A model generated the notes under the pieces. The model was not told where the DNA came from. It saw only the letters and a list, made by a program, of their open reading frames with translations, and made no database searches. This document shows positions 41,245-50,084 of a stretch of DNA of 64,000 nucleotides, piece after piece. The first letter of the stretch is position 1. Every line of letters starts with the position of its first letter. Both the position numbers and the translations under genes were made by a program. The DNA comes from Corynebacterium kalinowskii (GTDB taxonomy: Bacteria > Actinomycetota > Actinomycetes > Mycobacteriales > Mycobacteriaceae). The stretch spans positions 1,550,001 through 1,614,000 of the forward strand of contig NZ_CP046452.1 of NCBI RefSeq assembly GCF_009734385.1, in the 5' to 3' direction.

Positions 41245-42378
41245 GTGACTCACATGATTTCTGAATCCGATGTCCGCGCTGCGCTTTCGCGCGTGGATGA
41301 CCCCGAAATCGGCAAGCCCATCACCGAATTGGGCATGGTGAAATCCGTAGCAGTTGACGGCCCGAACGTCGACGTGGAGATTTATCTCACCATTGCTGGA
41401 TGCCCGATGAAGACCACCATCGTGGCTAACGCTGAGGCTGCTATCAAAGAGATCCCCGGCATCGGCGCCGTCTCGGTTTCCACCGACGTAATGAGCGACG
41501 AGCAGCGTCGCGAGCTGCGCACCTCCCTGCGTGGCCACGCCGACAACCCTGAGATTCCGTTTGCCAAGGCGTCCTCTACTACTCGCGTCTTCGCGGTTGC
41601 CTCCGGCAAGGGGGGCGTGGGTAAGAGCTCCATGACGGCCAACCTTGCCGTCGCTCTCGCTCAACGCGGTCTGAAGGTCGGCATTGTCGACGCCGATATC
41701 TACGGCCACTCCATCCCGGGCCTGTTCGGCACCGACGAACGGCCCACCGCTGTCGATGACATGATCATGCCTGTTCAGGCACATGGCGTGAAGATGATTT
41801 CGATCGCCCATTTCACGGAGGGCAACGCCCCTGTCATGTGGCGCGGACCGATGCTCCAGCGCGCGATTCAACAGTTCCTGGCGGACGTATTCTGGGGCGA
41901 CCTCGACATTCTCATGTTGGATCTTCCCCCGGGAACCGGTGATGTCGCGATTGCCGTCGGCCAGCTCCTGCCAAACGCTGAACTCCTCGTGGTCACTACC
42001 CCGCAAGATGCTGCAGCTGAGGTGGCTGAGCGGGCCGGTACCGCCTCGTTGCAGACGCACCAGCGAGTTGCCGGTGTCATCGAGAACATGGGTGCGATGG
42101 TGCTTCCCGACGGCTCCACGATGGCTGTCTTCGGCGAAGGCGGTGGCGCGAAGGTTGCTGAGCGCTTGTCGACGCTCACCGGCACCAATGTCCCACTCCT
42201 CGGAGAAGTTCCACTGGATCCTGCCCTGCGCCAGGGCGGCGACTCCGGAATGCCAGTGGTCATCGTCGCACCGGAATCTCCTACTGCAGTAGCGATTAAT
42301 AAGATTGCGGATTCGCTACACAAGCGTCGCGATTCCATCGCGGGCAAAACCCTGGGGCTTGGCGTTTCCGCCAAGTAG
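41245..42378 (+). CDS. mrp: Mrp/ApbC Fe-S cluster carrier ATPase
   Basis: 377-residue P-loop ATPase that carries iron-sulphur clusters to target proteins (Mrp/NBP35 family). N-terminal MIP18/DUF59 domain (residues 8-85, SRVDDPEIGKPITELGMV, VEIYLTIAGCPMKT), then the ATPase: ASGKGGVGKSSMTANLA (deviant Walker A), and VDADIYGHSIPGLFG, and MLDLPPGTGDVAIAVGQ. GTG start. Useful partner for the cluster enzymes in this window (BioB, NadA, QueG-type), though no specific tie is shown. Part of the tatB-mrp block conserved with mycobacteria. Confidence 0.95.
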   Translation: MTHMISESDVRAALSRVDDPEIGKPITELGMVKSVAVDGPNVDVEIYLTIAGCPMKTTIVANAEAAIKEIPGIGAVSVSTDVMSDEQRRELRTSLRGHADNPEIPFAKASSTTRVFAVASGKGGVGKSSMTANLAVALAQRGLKVGIVDADIYGHSIPGLFGTDERPTAVDDMIMPVQAHGVKMISIAHFTEGNAPVMWRGPMLQRAIQQFLADVFWGDLDILMLDLPPGTGDVAIAVGQLLPNAELLVVTTPQDAAAEVAERAGTASLQTHQRVAGVIENMGAMVLPDGSTMAVFGEGGGAKVAERLSTLTGTNVPLLGEVPLDPALRQGGDSGMPVVIVAPESPTAVAINKIADSLHKRRDSIAGKTLGLGVSAK

Positions 42379-42395
42379 TGCAAAGGAGGCTAGCT

Positions 42396-43421
42396 ATGAT
42401 CGAGCGCTGTGATGTCCTCATCATCGGAGCCGGTCAGGCTGGCCTTGCTACTGCTTATTATCTGCGCAGGTCGGGGCTTCGAGTAGTCCTCATCGACGCA
42501 GAAGCCTCACCGGGAGCGTCTTGGAATCACACCTGGGGCAATTTGCGACTGTTCTCCCCTGCCCGGATTTCATCGCTACCCGGCTGGCAGTTGACCCTGC
42601 CACCAGATTCCTACCCGTCGCCAGATCAGATTATCGACTACTTCTCTGCCTATGAGCAGCGCTATCGTTTTGACGTTCGTCGCCCGGTAACTGCCCTGCG
42701 CACGAGTGGTCGAGGCCCTTTCCACACGGACTTATCCAACGGTGACGCCATTGTCTCTGAGTATCTGGTCAACGCCACCGGTAACGCTTCCCGCCCCTTC
42801 GTCCCGAGCATTCCCGGGCAACGCCAATTCCAGGGCACTCAGCTCCACTCTCGTCACTATCGCGGGCCCGAAGATTTCACAGGCCTGCGAGTCGCCGTTG
42901 TTGGTGGCGGAAACTCTGGTGCCCAGATCGCTGCCGATCTTTCCGGAAGCGCTACGGTTACATGGTGCACCCTACGGCCACCTAGGTTTCTTCCGGAGGA
43001 CTACGACGGCGCCCGGCTCTTTTCCGTTGCGGCCCAGCATATCGCTGCCATCAACGCCGGCGACACTGCACCAAAGGTCTCAGACTTAGGGGACATCGTA
43101 TTGGTCCCGCCTGTGAAGAAAGCCCTGGATGCGGGCATGTTGCAGGCCAATAGTATGTTTCAACGATTGACGTCGACAAGCGCGGTGTGGGCCGACGGTC
43201 GCGCACAACCGATCGATGCCATTGTGTGGTGCACGGGTTTTCGCCCAGCGCTGCGCCATCTGAAGGGCTACGGGCTCGAGCTGTCCGGCACTGCCTTGGT
43301 GGACGCACCTCGGATGCATCTGGTGGGCTACGGCGATTGGGTGGGGCCGGCAGCCGATACCATCATCGGAGTAAACCCCTACGCCCGTTCGGCTGCGCAG
43401 GCGATTATGGCTGATGTTTAG
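42396..43421 (+). CDS. FAD-dependent flavoprotein (CzcO/monooxygenase-like)
   Basis: 341-residue flavoprotein with two dinucleotide-binding folds: CDVLIIGAGQAGLATAYYLRRSG at the N-terminus for FAD and VAVVGGGNSGAQIAADL near residue 170 for NAD(P)H. The layout and PGASWNHTWGNLRLFSP (the flavin-ring/aryl side of CzcO-like proteins) match the putative flavoprotein/FMO-like family; true substrate unknown. AAAGGAGG seven bases upstream fixes ATG 42396, not an earlier in-frame ATG overlapping mrp. It ends overlapping tatB on the opposite strand by four bases. Confidence 0.88.
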   Translation: MIERCDVLIIGAGQAGLATAYYLRRSGLRVVLIDAEASPGASWNHTWGNLRLFSPARISSLPGWQLTLPPDSYPSPDQIIDYFSAYEQRYRFDVRRPVTALRTSGRGPFHTDLSNGDAIVSEYLVNATGNASRPFVPSIPGQRQFQGTQLHSRHYRGPEDFTGLRVAVVGGGNSGAQIAADLSGSATVTWCTLRPPRFLPEDYDGARLFSVAAQHIAAINAGDTAPKVSDLGDIVLVPPVKKALDAGMLQANSMFQRLTSTSAVWADGRAQPIDAIVWCTGFRPALRHLKGYGLELSGTALVDAPRMHLVGYGDWVGPAADTIIGVNPYARSAAQAIMADV

Positions 43422-43879
43422 GTAATATCCGCCCAGGAGAATCCGCCAGCAGCAGGTTTTCCGTCGTCATCGGGGCGCTCCACCTTGTTGGTTTCCGGGG
43501 TGGTCTCTTGCTTCGGATCAGTCTGGTAGAGCGCCGCACGTGCGCGCTCGGTTTCGCCAGCGGTGTCCTCTGCCATGACCTTCTTCGGGTCGAACGCATC
43601 GAAGAGCGAGTCATCGCCATCGAGCAGAGTCTTGGTCAGCGCGGCACGTGGGCCCATGCGCGTGAGCGTGGCAAGCTCTGCCACTGGCTTGCGGAAGTCA
43701 TCGAACTCCGAACCGAACTCTTCGTTCAAACCCTGCTTAGCATTATTAATGGCCGTCCGAGCTGCGAAAATAGCGGCACGCAGATCTTGGATGACCTTCG
43801 GGAGCCGCTCCGGACCGATAACGATCAGTCCGACCACAATAATGACGAGAATTTCGCCCCAACCAACATCGCTAAACAC
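43418..43879 (-). CDS. tatB: Twin-arginine translocase subunit TatB
   Basis: 153-residue TatB: hydrophobic N-terminal helix VGWGEILVIIVVGLIVIG, then the conserved PERLPKVIQDLRAAIFAAR amphipathic helix, and a charged C-terminal tail. Part of the Tat receptor complex exporting folded proteins. Length (150) agrees with TatB rather than TatA. It follows the anti-sigma gene cseE by 52 bases in the same direction; the htrA protease present between sigE-rseA and tatB in mycobacteria is not here. Confidence 0.93.
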   Translation of the reverse strand: MFSDVGWGEILVIIVVGLIVIGPERLPKVIQDLRAAIFAARTAINNAKQGLNEEFGSEFDDFRKPVAELATLTRMGPRAALTKTLLDGDDSLFDAFDPKKVMAEDTAGETERARAALYQTDPKQETTPETNKVERPDDDGKPAAGGFSWADIT

Positions 43880-43931
43880 CGTTACAACCTTAGTCTCTTG
43901 GAGCGGAAAAGTCGCGCGTGACTACTGGTGG

Positions 43932-44312
43932 CTATTTGCCTTGGTTCTTGCGCACTGCGCGATAGAACACTTCGACCTTAGCCAGGATCGTTTCGCCACG
44001 AGGGTGGGCAACTTCCTGAGCGTCCGGCCCCTCTGGGCAGGACTGCGCGATGGAGGTGAGCTTGGCCATGAGTGTCGACGGAACCTCAACCTTTTCGTCG
44101 GCGATGCGGCGCAGGCGCTCAGCCGCGCGACGTTGCTCGCTCACTTCGGCGCGACACTCTTGACAGTGCACGAGGTGAATCCGGGCTCGGTTCATCGCAA
44201 TTGTTGGCAGTTCATTGTCTACGAAGCCAGCGACCGCCTCTGCGCTGAGATGTTCGACGGAGGAAAACTCACGATGCCCTGGGTTAGGGCCTGACGGGCG
44301 AGAAAAGTGCAT
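43932..44312 (-). CDS. cseE: Zinc anti-sigma factor of SigE
   Basis: 126-residue anti-sigma factor. The ZAS motif is in HLVHCQECRAE (His plus two Cys, about residue 52), preceded by the helix HLSAEAVAGFVDNELP, giving a fold that sequesters an ECF sigma factor and responds to redox or zinc. The C-terminal half is alpha-helical. ATG 44312 has AGGAGG nine bases upstream, so longer in-frame starts are rejected. 48 bases after sigE, in the order sigE-cseE-tatB known from C. glutamicum. Confidence 0.87.
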   Translation of the reverse strand: MHFSRPSGPNPGHREFSSVEHLSAEAVAGFVDNELPTIAMNRARIHLVHCQECRAEVSEQRRAAERLRRIADEKVEVPSTLMAKLTSIAQSCPEGPDAQEVAHPRGETILAKVEVFYRAVRKNQGK

Positions 44313-44360
44313 AGTGGTCAACCTCCTTCTCTCGCGCATCGATCCTTTTACACTTCAATC

Positions 44361-44996
44361 CTAGCCTTGTACCGGGATGAGCAGCTGAGCGTTCTCATCC
44401 GTGATAGCGGCCTGCTCCAGATACGTCCTGATCTGGGAGCGTCCACGGTGGATACGAGAACGCACGGTACCGAGCTTCACGCCCAGGGTGTCGGCGATCT
44501 CGTCATAGGACAGACCCAGCACGTCACAAAGGACGACGGCGACACGGAACTCCGGGCTGAGCTGATCGAGTGCAGTCTGAAGCACCGGATCCAGGTTGGA
44601 TACCGAGTAAGCTTGCTCCGGAGTCAGATCCGTGCCTGGGACGCGATCGTAGTCTTCCGGCAAGGCTTCCATGCGAATCTTGTTGCGGTGGCGCACCATG
44701 TCCAAAAACAGGTTGGTGGTGATGCGGTGCAGCCAGCCCTCAAAGGTTCCCGGCTGGTAACTCTTGATCGATCGAAACACGCGCATGAAGGTTTCCTGGG
44801 TCAGGTCTTCCGCATCGTGCTGATTACCGGACAGACGGAAAGCCAGCCGGTAGACGCTATCTGCGTGTTCTGCAACGAGTTCCGCCCACGTCGGCATGTC
44901 TGCGTGTCCTGCATCAAATGCAGCAGTGCCAGTCAGTGGGGCAAGTTCCTCGGCAACCTCTGCAATGGGCAGATCCGGGGAATCGAAAGAGCTCAT
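44361..44996 (-). CDS. sigE: ECF sigma factor SigE
   Basis: 211-residue group-4 sigma factor. Region 2 is at residues 50-120: [20 protein letters not shown] then [22 protein letters not shown] (-10 recognition), and region 4 near residues 155-205: [18 protein letters not shown] and [20 protein letters not shown]. It directs envelope-stress genes. Start is ATG 44996. Controlled by CseE, coded next. A self-type promoter lies at 45072-45095, implying autoregulation. Confidence 0.95.
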   Translation of the reverse strand: MSSFDSPDLPIAEVAEELAPLTGTAAFDAGHADMPTWAELVAEHADSVYRLAFRLSGNQHDAEDLTQETFMRVFRSIKSYQPGTFEGWLHRITTNLFLDMVRHRNKIRMEALPEDYDRVPGTDLTPEQAYSVSNLDPVLQTALDQLSPEFRVAVVLCDVLGLSYDEIADTLGVKLGTVRSRIHRGRSQIRTYLEQAAITDENAQLLIPVQG

Positions 44997-45052
44997 AAAA
45001 GTATTGTGCCTGATCTTCCTGTCCATGCGCCAGTTCTATGTGTTCCTGACGA

Positions 45053-45075
45053 CGTTGTCATTAGTTATAACAACG
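45053..45075. repeat. CGTTGT/ACAACG inverted repeat
   Basis: CGTTGT (45053-45058) and ACAACG (45070-45075) are perfect 6-base arms around an 11-base centre. The right arm covers the -10 CGTT of the proposed sigE promoter, so it could be an operator or early transcript hairpin. Confidence 0.35.
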
Positions 45076-45095
45076 GAAAGTGAGTTTTTGTTTCC
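45072..45095 (-). promoter_or_regulatory. ECF-type promoter of sigE
   Basis: On the reverse strand GGAAAC (45095-45090) and CGTT (45075-45072) with GGAA-N16-CGTT geometry, one base shorter than the usual extracytoplasmic sigma spacing. Reads towards sigE across 75 untranslated bases. Autoregulation is inferred. Confidence 0.42.
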
Positions 45096-45226
45096 TACTG
45101 GATGTGAGCGAACTTAAAGTCCGATCACTTCTTCACAACATCTTCCCGACAGCCCCAATAAGCAACTGCAGTCACAGATTCAGGGATTCGACGGTGTTTA
45201 TCGCCCACCACCTGCCGTTTTCCACC

Positions 45227-45232
45227 TACACT
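45227..45232 (+). promoter_or_regulatory. Putative -10 (TACACT) of methyltransferase
   Basis: TACACT ends seven bases before the GTG at 45240, with no Shine-Dalgarno: leaderless pattern. Confidence 0.45.
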
Positions 45233-45239
45233 ATCCAAC

Positions 45240-45887
45240 GTGACTGAAACTGCGATGGAAACCCTGTGCACCTACATTAAGAACACCACTGACTCCACTC
45301 CAGCAATGGAGACTGCGTACCAACACGCAGAGGAGTTTCACCTGAGCACCCCTGATGCCATCACTGGCGCCTTGTTGCGCACCCTCGCTGCCGGCGCTGC
45401 TACCCCAGCCGCCGCTGGCGCAATCGTAGTCACTCCAGCCGCTAGCGTCGTCGGGCTGTACCTGTTGGAAGGTCTCGGCAACAAAGGCCACCTCACCTGC
45501 ATCGACCCAGAGTCCGAGCATCAGAAGAAGGCAAAAGCTTGCTTCCAGCAGGCAGGCTACAAGTCTTCTTCCTTCCGTTTCCTCCCGTCCCGCCCGTTGG
45601 AAGTGATGGGCCGGTTGGCGAACAACTCTTATCAGTTCGTCTACGGTGATGTCGCACCTGTTGATCAGCGTGCCTTCATCGATGCTGCCTGGCCACTGCT
45701 GGTGGAAGGTGGCGTGTTGGTTCTGGCTGATTCGCTTCTCGACGGCACCCTTTCCGACACCACCAGGACCGACCGGGACACCGTGTCGGCGCGAGAGGCT
45801 GATGCCTACTTGCGCGATCTGGACAAGGCACTGGTCACGCGCCTGCCGCTCGGTGCAGGCATGACGATCGTGACTAAGCAAGGCTAG
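45240..45887 (+). CDS. O-methyltransferase family protein
   Basis: 215-residue class I SAM methyltransferase (methyltransferase-3 / O-methyltransferase type): a helical N-terminus, then motif I-type GAIVVTPAASVVGLYLLEGLG with HLTCIDPESEHQKKAK (acidic residue for SAM ribose), and FVYGDVAPVDQRAFID, then LLVEGGVLVLADSLLDGT. The usual glycine-rich motif is here a PAAS/GLYLLE variant, so binding may be altered. It lies divergent from sigE, as a corresponding gene does in C. glutamicum and M. tuberculosis. Substrate unknown. GTG start with -10 seven bases away. Confidence 0.85.
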   Translation: MTETAMETLCTYIKNTTDSTPAMETAYQHAEEFHLSTPDAITGALLRTLAAGAATPAAAGAIVVTPAASVVGLYLLEGLGNKGHLTCIDPESEHQKKAKACFQQAGYKSSSFRFLPSRPLEVMGRLANNSYQFVYGDVAPVDQRAFIDAAWPLLVEGGVLVLADSLLDGTLSDTTRTDRDTVSAREADAYLRDLDKALVTRLPLGAGMTIVTKQG

Positions 45888-45963
45888 TCACTTCCTATTT
45901 GGTTCAGCGATGAAATGTGCTGTCTACGCCAAGATTTCATCCGTATGACAAATAAAGAATCCA

Positions 45964-45995
45964 AAAGGGGGCCCGATTACCATCGGGCCCCCTTT
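45964..45995. terminator. Bidirectional terminator glgC/methyltransferase
   Basis: AAAGGGGGCCCGAT (45964-45977) and its complement (45982-45995) form a perfect 14-base stem with a 4-base loop. The reverse strand has TTTTGGATTCTTTATT after it (glgC end); the plus strand has CTTTC only. Confidence 0.92.
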
Positions 45996-46008
45996 CAGCG
46001 AGAAGAAA

Positions 46009-47235
46009 CTAGACGCGCTGGTTCTTTCCGACACAGACAACGCCACCAGCGGAGATGGTGAAGCGTGATGCATCACGCTCCAGATCCACACCGATGAATT
46101 CACCTTCGGAAACCACGACGTTCTTGTCCAAGATGGCATGGCGGACGACAGCGCCCTTACCGATTCGCACGCCCGGCATCAGCACGGAACCTTCGACCGT
46201 TGCGCCCTCTTCGACGATGACGTTGTTGGAGAGAACGGAGTTGCGCACAGTTCCGCCGGAGATGATGCAGCCGGAGGCAACCATGGACGACTGCGCGATA
46301 CCGCCCTGGACGAACTTAGCTGGCGGGAAGTTTCCTTCCTCCGTGGAGTGGATTGGCCAGCTTCGGTTGTACAGGTTGAAGATTGGCAAGACCGAGATGA
46401 GATCCATGTGAGCTTCGTAGAAAGCGTCGATGGTACCTACGTCGCGCCAGTAGCCCTTGTCGCGCCCGGTAGAACCTGGCACTTCATTGGCAGAGAAATC
46501 GTAGACGTTAGCGTCACCCTGCTCAACAAAGTAAGGGATGATGTCGCCACCCATGTCATGGGTGGAATCTTCCAAATCCTCATCCGCGGTCAGCGCAGCG
46601 ATGAGTGCATCGGTGGTGAAGATGTAGTTACCCATGGACGCAAAGGTCATCTCTGGGTCATCAGGAGTTCCAGGAGGATCGGATGGCTTTTCCAAGAATT
46701 CGGTGATGTGCCCATCATCGTCAGCCTTGATGCAGCCGAATGCGTGCGCTTCGGAGCGTGGGACACGAATGCCTGCGACGGTGACGGACTTGCCGGACTT
46801 GATGTGGTCATCAAGCATTTGGCGCGGATCCATGCGGTAAACGTGGTCTGCACCGAAAACGATGACGTAGTCAGGGTTCTCGTCGTAGATCAGGTTCAGG
46901 GACTGCAGGATTGCGTCGGCGGAGCCTGTGTACCACCGCTTACCCAGGCGCTGCTGCGCTGGAACTGGGGTGATGTACTGGCCGGTCAGGCCAGACAGCT
47001 GCCAGGACTGGGAGATGTGGCGGTCCAACGAGTGGGACTTGTACTGGGTCAGTACGCAGATTTGCATAAAACCTGCGTTGACCAAGTTAGACAGTACGAA
47101 GTCGACGAGTCGGTAGGTACCGCCGAATGGCACGGCTGGCTTGGCTCGGTCTGCCGTCAACGGGAACAGACGCTTGCCCTCGCCACCAGCGAGAACGATT
47201 GCTAGAACATGTGGTTGGCTTCTCACATCTTCCAA
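46009..47235 (-). CDS. glgC: Glucose-1-phosphate adenylyltransferase
   Basis: 408-residue nucleotidyltransferase making ADP-glucose, the glycogen precursor. N-terminal domain: [20 protein letters not shown] with [16 protein letters not shown], then [10 protein letters not shown] (metal-binding Asp) and C-terminal left-handed beta-helix ([33 protein letters not shown]) used in allostery and trimer contacts. Good family length. It is divergent from glgA, sharing about 180 bases of regulatory gap. Confidence 0.97.
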   Translation of the reverse strand: MEDVRSQPHVLAIVLAGGEGKRLFPLTADRAKPAVPFGGTYRLVDFVLSNLVNAGFMQICVLTQYKSHSLDRHISQSWQLSGLTGQYITPVPAQQRLGKRWYTGSADAILQSLNLIYDENPDYVIVFGADHVYRMDPRQMLDDHIKSGKSVTVAGIRVPRSEAHAFGCIKADDDGHITEFLEKPSDPPGTPDDPEMTFASMGNYIFTTDALIAALTADEDLEDSTHDMGGDIIPYFVEQGDANVYDFSANEVPGSTGRDKGYWRDVGTIDAFYEAHMDLISVLPIFNLYNRSWPIHSTEEGNFPPAKFVQGGIAQSSMVASGCIISGGTVRNSVLSNNVIVEEGATVEGSVLMPGVRIGKGAVVRHAILDKNVVVSEGEFIGVDLERDASRFTISAGGVVCVGKNQRV

Positions 47236-47432
47236 CGTATCTGCATTCGCGCGACCGCGCAGTGGGTCCGCTTCCCTTTTTGCTCACCAGGCGCACTGAC
47301 CTGCTAAAACGTCACAAAAGTTAAATTCATTAGCAGTGACGTGTGGGTTTCCCTCCCCCGTTTGTGAGTCGGATGACGTCGTGAAGCGAAAGTGTTCTGC
47401 AGCAAAAAGCGATCATGGCTACATTCGAAAGT

Positions 47433-48605
47433 ATGCGAGTTGGAATGATGACCAAGGAGTACCCACCAGAGATCTATGGTGGTGCTGGCGTACATATTGC
47501 GGAGCTCACCCGCTACATGCGTGAGATCACTGAGGTTGACGTGCATTGCATGGGCGCGCCTCGTGACGAAGCAAACGTCTATGTCCACGGCGTTGACCCA
47601 GAACTGAAGGATGCAAACGCGTCGATTCAGACTCTCTCCACCGGTTTGCGAATGGCCAACGCGGCAAACAATGTCGACGTTGTCCACTCTCACACTTGGT
47701 ACGCAGGTCTGGGCGGCCACCTGGCCGCCCGCCTGTACGACATCCCGCACGTTGCTACGGCACACTCCCTGGAGCCTCACCGCCCATGGAAGCGCGAGCA
47801 GCTCGGTGGCGGCTACGAGGTGTCCTCGTGGTCAGAGAAGAATGCGATGGAATACGCAGATGCGGTGATCGCGGTGTCTGCCCGCATGAAGGATTCCATC
47901 CTCGATGCTTACCCACGTATCGAACCGGACAAGGTGCGCATCGTACTCAACGGCATCGACACCCAGCTCTGGCAGCCACGCCCAACTTTCGAGGACAATC
48001 CAGAGTCTGTCCTCACCGAACTAGGCGTAGACCCGCAGAAGCCGATCGCGGCATTCGTCGGTCGCATCACCCGTCAGAAGGGTGTGGGCCACCTGATCAA
48101 GGCCGCCAAGCTTTTCGACGACGGCGTCCAGCTCGTCCTCTGCGCGGGCGCGCCAGATACCCCTGAGATCGCAGCCGAGACCAAGGCTTTGGTCGAGGAA
48201 CTCCAAGCGCAGCGCGACGGCGTGTTCTGGGTGCAGGACTTCCTGCCAAAGGACAAGATTCAGGAAATCCTCACCGCTGCCGATACCTTCGTGTGCCCAT
48301 CCATCTACGAGCCACTCGGCATCGTAAACCTGGAGGCCATGGCCTGTGGCACCGCAGTTGTCGCTTCCGATGTGGGAGGTATCCCTGAGGTTGTCGTCGA
48401 CGGCACTACCGGCACCCTCGTTCACTACGACGAAAGCGACGCTGAAGGCTTCGAACGCGGCATCGCTGAGGGCGTTAACAAGATGGTTGCCGATCGCGAA
48501 AACGCCAAGAAGATGGGCGAAGCTGGTCGCCAGCGCGCGGTGGACGACTTCTCCTGGGCAACTATCGCGCAACAGACAGTAGATGTTTACAAGTCCTTGA
48601 TGTAA
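47433..48605 (+). CDS. glgA: Glycogen synthase, actinobacterial GlgA
   Basis: GT4-type glucosyltransferase (390 residues) extending alpha-1,4-glucan from ADP-glucose. MRVGMMTKEYPPEIYGGAGVH is the family's N-terminus, so the start is taken at ATG 47433; ATG 47415 adds six residues. Glycosyltransferase motifs: KPIAAFVGRITRQKGVGHLI, FVCPSIYEPLGIVNLEAMACG (nucleotide-sugar contact), and the C-terminal EGTTGTLVHY-type region. Actinobacterial GlgA may also make maltose 1-phosphate. Divergent from glgC with which it forms the glycogen synthesis pair feeding GlgX-TreY-TreZ. Confidence 0.95.
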   Translation: MRVGMMTKEYPPEIYGGAGVHIAELTRYMREITEVDVHCMGAPRDEANVYVHGVDPELKDANASIQTLSTGLRMANAANNVDVVHSHTWYAGLGGHLAARLYDIPHVATAHSLEPHRPWKREQLGGGYEVSSWSEKNAMEYADAVIAVSARMKDSILDAYPRIEPDKVRIVLNGIDTQLWQPRPTFEDNPESVLTELGVDPQKPIAAFVGRITRQKGVGHLIKAAKLFDDGVQLVLCAGAPDTPEIAAETKALVEELQAQRDGVFWVQDFLPKDKIQEILTAADTFVCPSIYEPLGIVNLEAMACGTAVVASDVGGIPEVVVDGTTGTLVHYDESDAEGFERGIAEGVNKMVADRENAKKMGEAGRQRAVDDFSWATIAQQTVDVYKSLM

Positions 48606-48618
48606 GTTTCCCCGATGG

Positions 48619-48660
48619 AAAAGGCGTGGCCACAGCTAGTGGTCGCGCCTTTTCTTGTTT
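48619..48660 (+). terminator. Terminator after glgA
   Basis: AAAAGGCGTGGCCAC (48619-48633) and GTGGTCGCGCCTTTT (48639-48653) pair at 13 of 15 positions with a 5-base loop, then CTTGTTT. It ends 19 bases before the GH32 gene. Confidence 0.85.
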
Positions 48661-48666
48661 CGCCGC

Positions 48667-48672
48667 TAACCT
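48667..48672 (+). promoter_or_regulatory. Putative -10 (TAACCT) of GH32 gene
   Basis: TAACCT ends six bases before the ATG at 48679; no Shine-Dalgarno is present. The pattern is that of leaderless genes in the window. Confidence 0.4.
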
Positions 48673-48678
48673 GGGATC

Positions 48679-49977
48679 ATGAGTTCGCTGCGTCCTCGTT
48701 TCCATCTCACTCCTGCCGTGGGCAGGCTCAATGATCCGAATGGTGTGTACCTTGACGGCAACATCTTGCACGTCTACTACCAGCACGATCCGCAGTGGCC
48801 TTTCGGGGCGAAGCGGACGGGCTGGGGGCATGCCACCACAACCCGGGACGATCCCACGTGGCAGCACTTTCCGGATGCACTTGCTCCGTTGACCGACTAC
48901 GACCTGGACGGTTGCTACTCCGGATCAGCCGTGATGATCGATGGCGAACTTGAATTGTTCTATACCGGAAATGCGAAACCTGGCGGGGTGCGTCGCGCGA
49001 CCCAGAATTTGGTGACTGTATCCGGCCGGCACCGCTCGGACGGTGGTTCCCATATCCGACACCCACAAAATCCACTCATCGAAGGTCCAGCGGACGGGTT
49101 TACCGCGCACTACCGGGATCCGCACGTAACGTACCGAGACGGCGAATGGGTCATGGTACTTGGTGCCCAGCGTGCAGATGAAACGGGTCACGTAGCTCTG
49201 TATACATCACAGGATCGGCGCCACTGGGATTTCGCCGGCCCGATCGAGTTTGATCTCAGCAACGCTCGCCCAGGTTTCTCCCCAGATCTCATCCCGGGTG
49301 GGTATATGTGGGAATGCCCAAATCTCTTCTCAATGGTCGACGCACATGACGGACACACCTACGATGTTCTCCTATTCCTCCCCCAAGGCATGTCCGACCC
49401 CTATCCGGCTGCGGATTGCTGTGGCTACGTCGTCGGCCACCTCAACGGGAACTGTTTCACGGTCACGCGCGGATTCACCATCCTGGACTTCGGCCACGAG
49501 TTTTACGCGCCACAAATCGCGAGCAACAGCCCGGAACCGCTCCTGATCGGGTGGATGGGTCTCCCCGCCCAGGACGAACAGCCGACTAAAGCTGAAGGTT
49601 GGGTGCACGCGCTCACGATGGTGCGACGCCTCGAGCTTATCGACGGCCATGTGTGGCAGCAGCCGTGGGCGTCGATAAGCTCTGCCCCAGCAACTGCAGA
49701 CTACGGCCCCGTGGCGGTGTGGCAAGGCACCCTCCGAAGCGGAGACCGGCTAGTACTAACTGAAGGCGAAAGCCGCGAGCTGGCGGTTCTGCACTGTGGC
49801 ACCGAGCTTGAACTCACACGGGGTGCTGAGAGCCGAGTAGCGCCGAAGTTGTCGGAAGATGTGGAAGTTCTCGCCATCGTTGACGGGTCGTGCTTGGAGA
49901 TTTTCGCCGGTGGCATAGCGTTTTCTTCACGGGTGTTCTACCACGGTTCGAATGTTGGTTTTGCAACAGAAAAGTAG
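48679..49977 (+). CDS. scrB: GH32 beta-fructosidase (sucrose-6-phosphate hydrolase)
   Basis: 432-residue glycoside hydrolase family 32 enzyme, cytosolic (no signal). The three catalytic acids are visible: LNDPNG (nucleophile Asp19), YRDPHV (Asp147) and WECPNLF (acid/base Glu212). The C-terminal beta-sandwich (AIVDGSCLEIFAGGI) is present. Located directly before the sucrose PTS gene, so it most likely splits sucrose 6-phosphate to glucose 6-phosphate and fructose; plain invertase activity cannot be excluded. It starts with a -10 only six bases away. Part of an inserted cassette between glgA and the rlmA-like gene. Confidence 0.93.
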   Translation: MSSLRPRFHLTPAVGRLNDPNGVYLDGNILHVYYQHDPQWPFGAKRTGWGHATTTRDDPTWQHFPDALAPLTDYDLDGCYSGSAVMIDGELELFYTGNAKPGGVRRATQNLVTVSGRHRSDGGSHIRHPQNPLIEGPADGFTAHYRDPHVTYRDGEWVMVLGAQRADETGHVALYTSQDRRHWDFAGPIEFDLSNARPGFSPDLIPGGYMWECPNLFSMVDAHDGHTYDVLLFLPQGMSDPYPAADCCGYVVGHLNGNCFTVTRGFTILDFGHEFYAPQIASNSPEPLLIGWMGLPAQDEQPTKAEGWVHALTMVRRLELIDGHVWQQPWASISSAPATADYGPVAVWQGTLRSGDRLVLTEGESRELAVLHCGTELELTRGAESRVAPKLSEDVEVLAIVDGSCLEIFAGGIAFSSRVFYHGSNVGFATEK

Positions 49978-49988
49978 ACAAAGTCACA

Positions 49989-50004
49989 TAGAATAACGCT
50001 ATTC
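49989..50004 (+). promoter_or_regulatory. ptsS promoter -10 with palindrome
   Basis: TAGAAT (49989-49994) is a -10 candidate and GAATA-ACGC-TATTC (49991-50004) a palindrome over it. No convincing -35. Repressor control is plausible. Confidence 0.4.
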
Positions 50005-50031
50005 AAAAATAGGAACCTCCCATAGGATGAA

Positions 50032-50058
50032 GATAACAGGCAGAATCCCACTGTTATC
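50032..50058 (+). promoter_or_regulatory. GATAACAG-N11-CTGTTATC inverted repeat
   Basis: Perfect 8-base arms at 50032-50039 and 50051-50058. It lies between the proposed -10 and the SD (AGGAGGG, 50074-50080) of the PTS gene, so can act as operator or as 5'UTR hairpin. No binding protein is encoded next to it. Confidence 0.5.
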
Positions 50059-50084
50059 AGCACCACATCATCCAGGAGGGCGCT

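Noticed and set aside
46138..47205. 355-codon frame opposite glgC
   Set aside because: Shadow of a secure GlgC frame.
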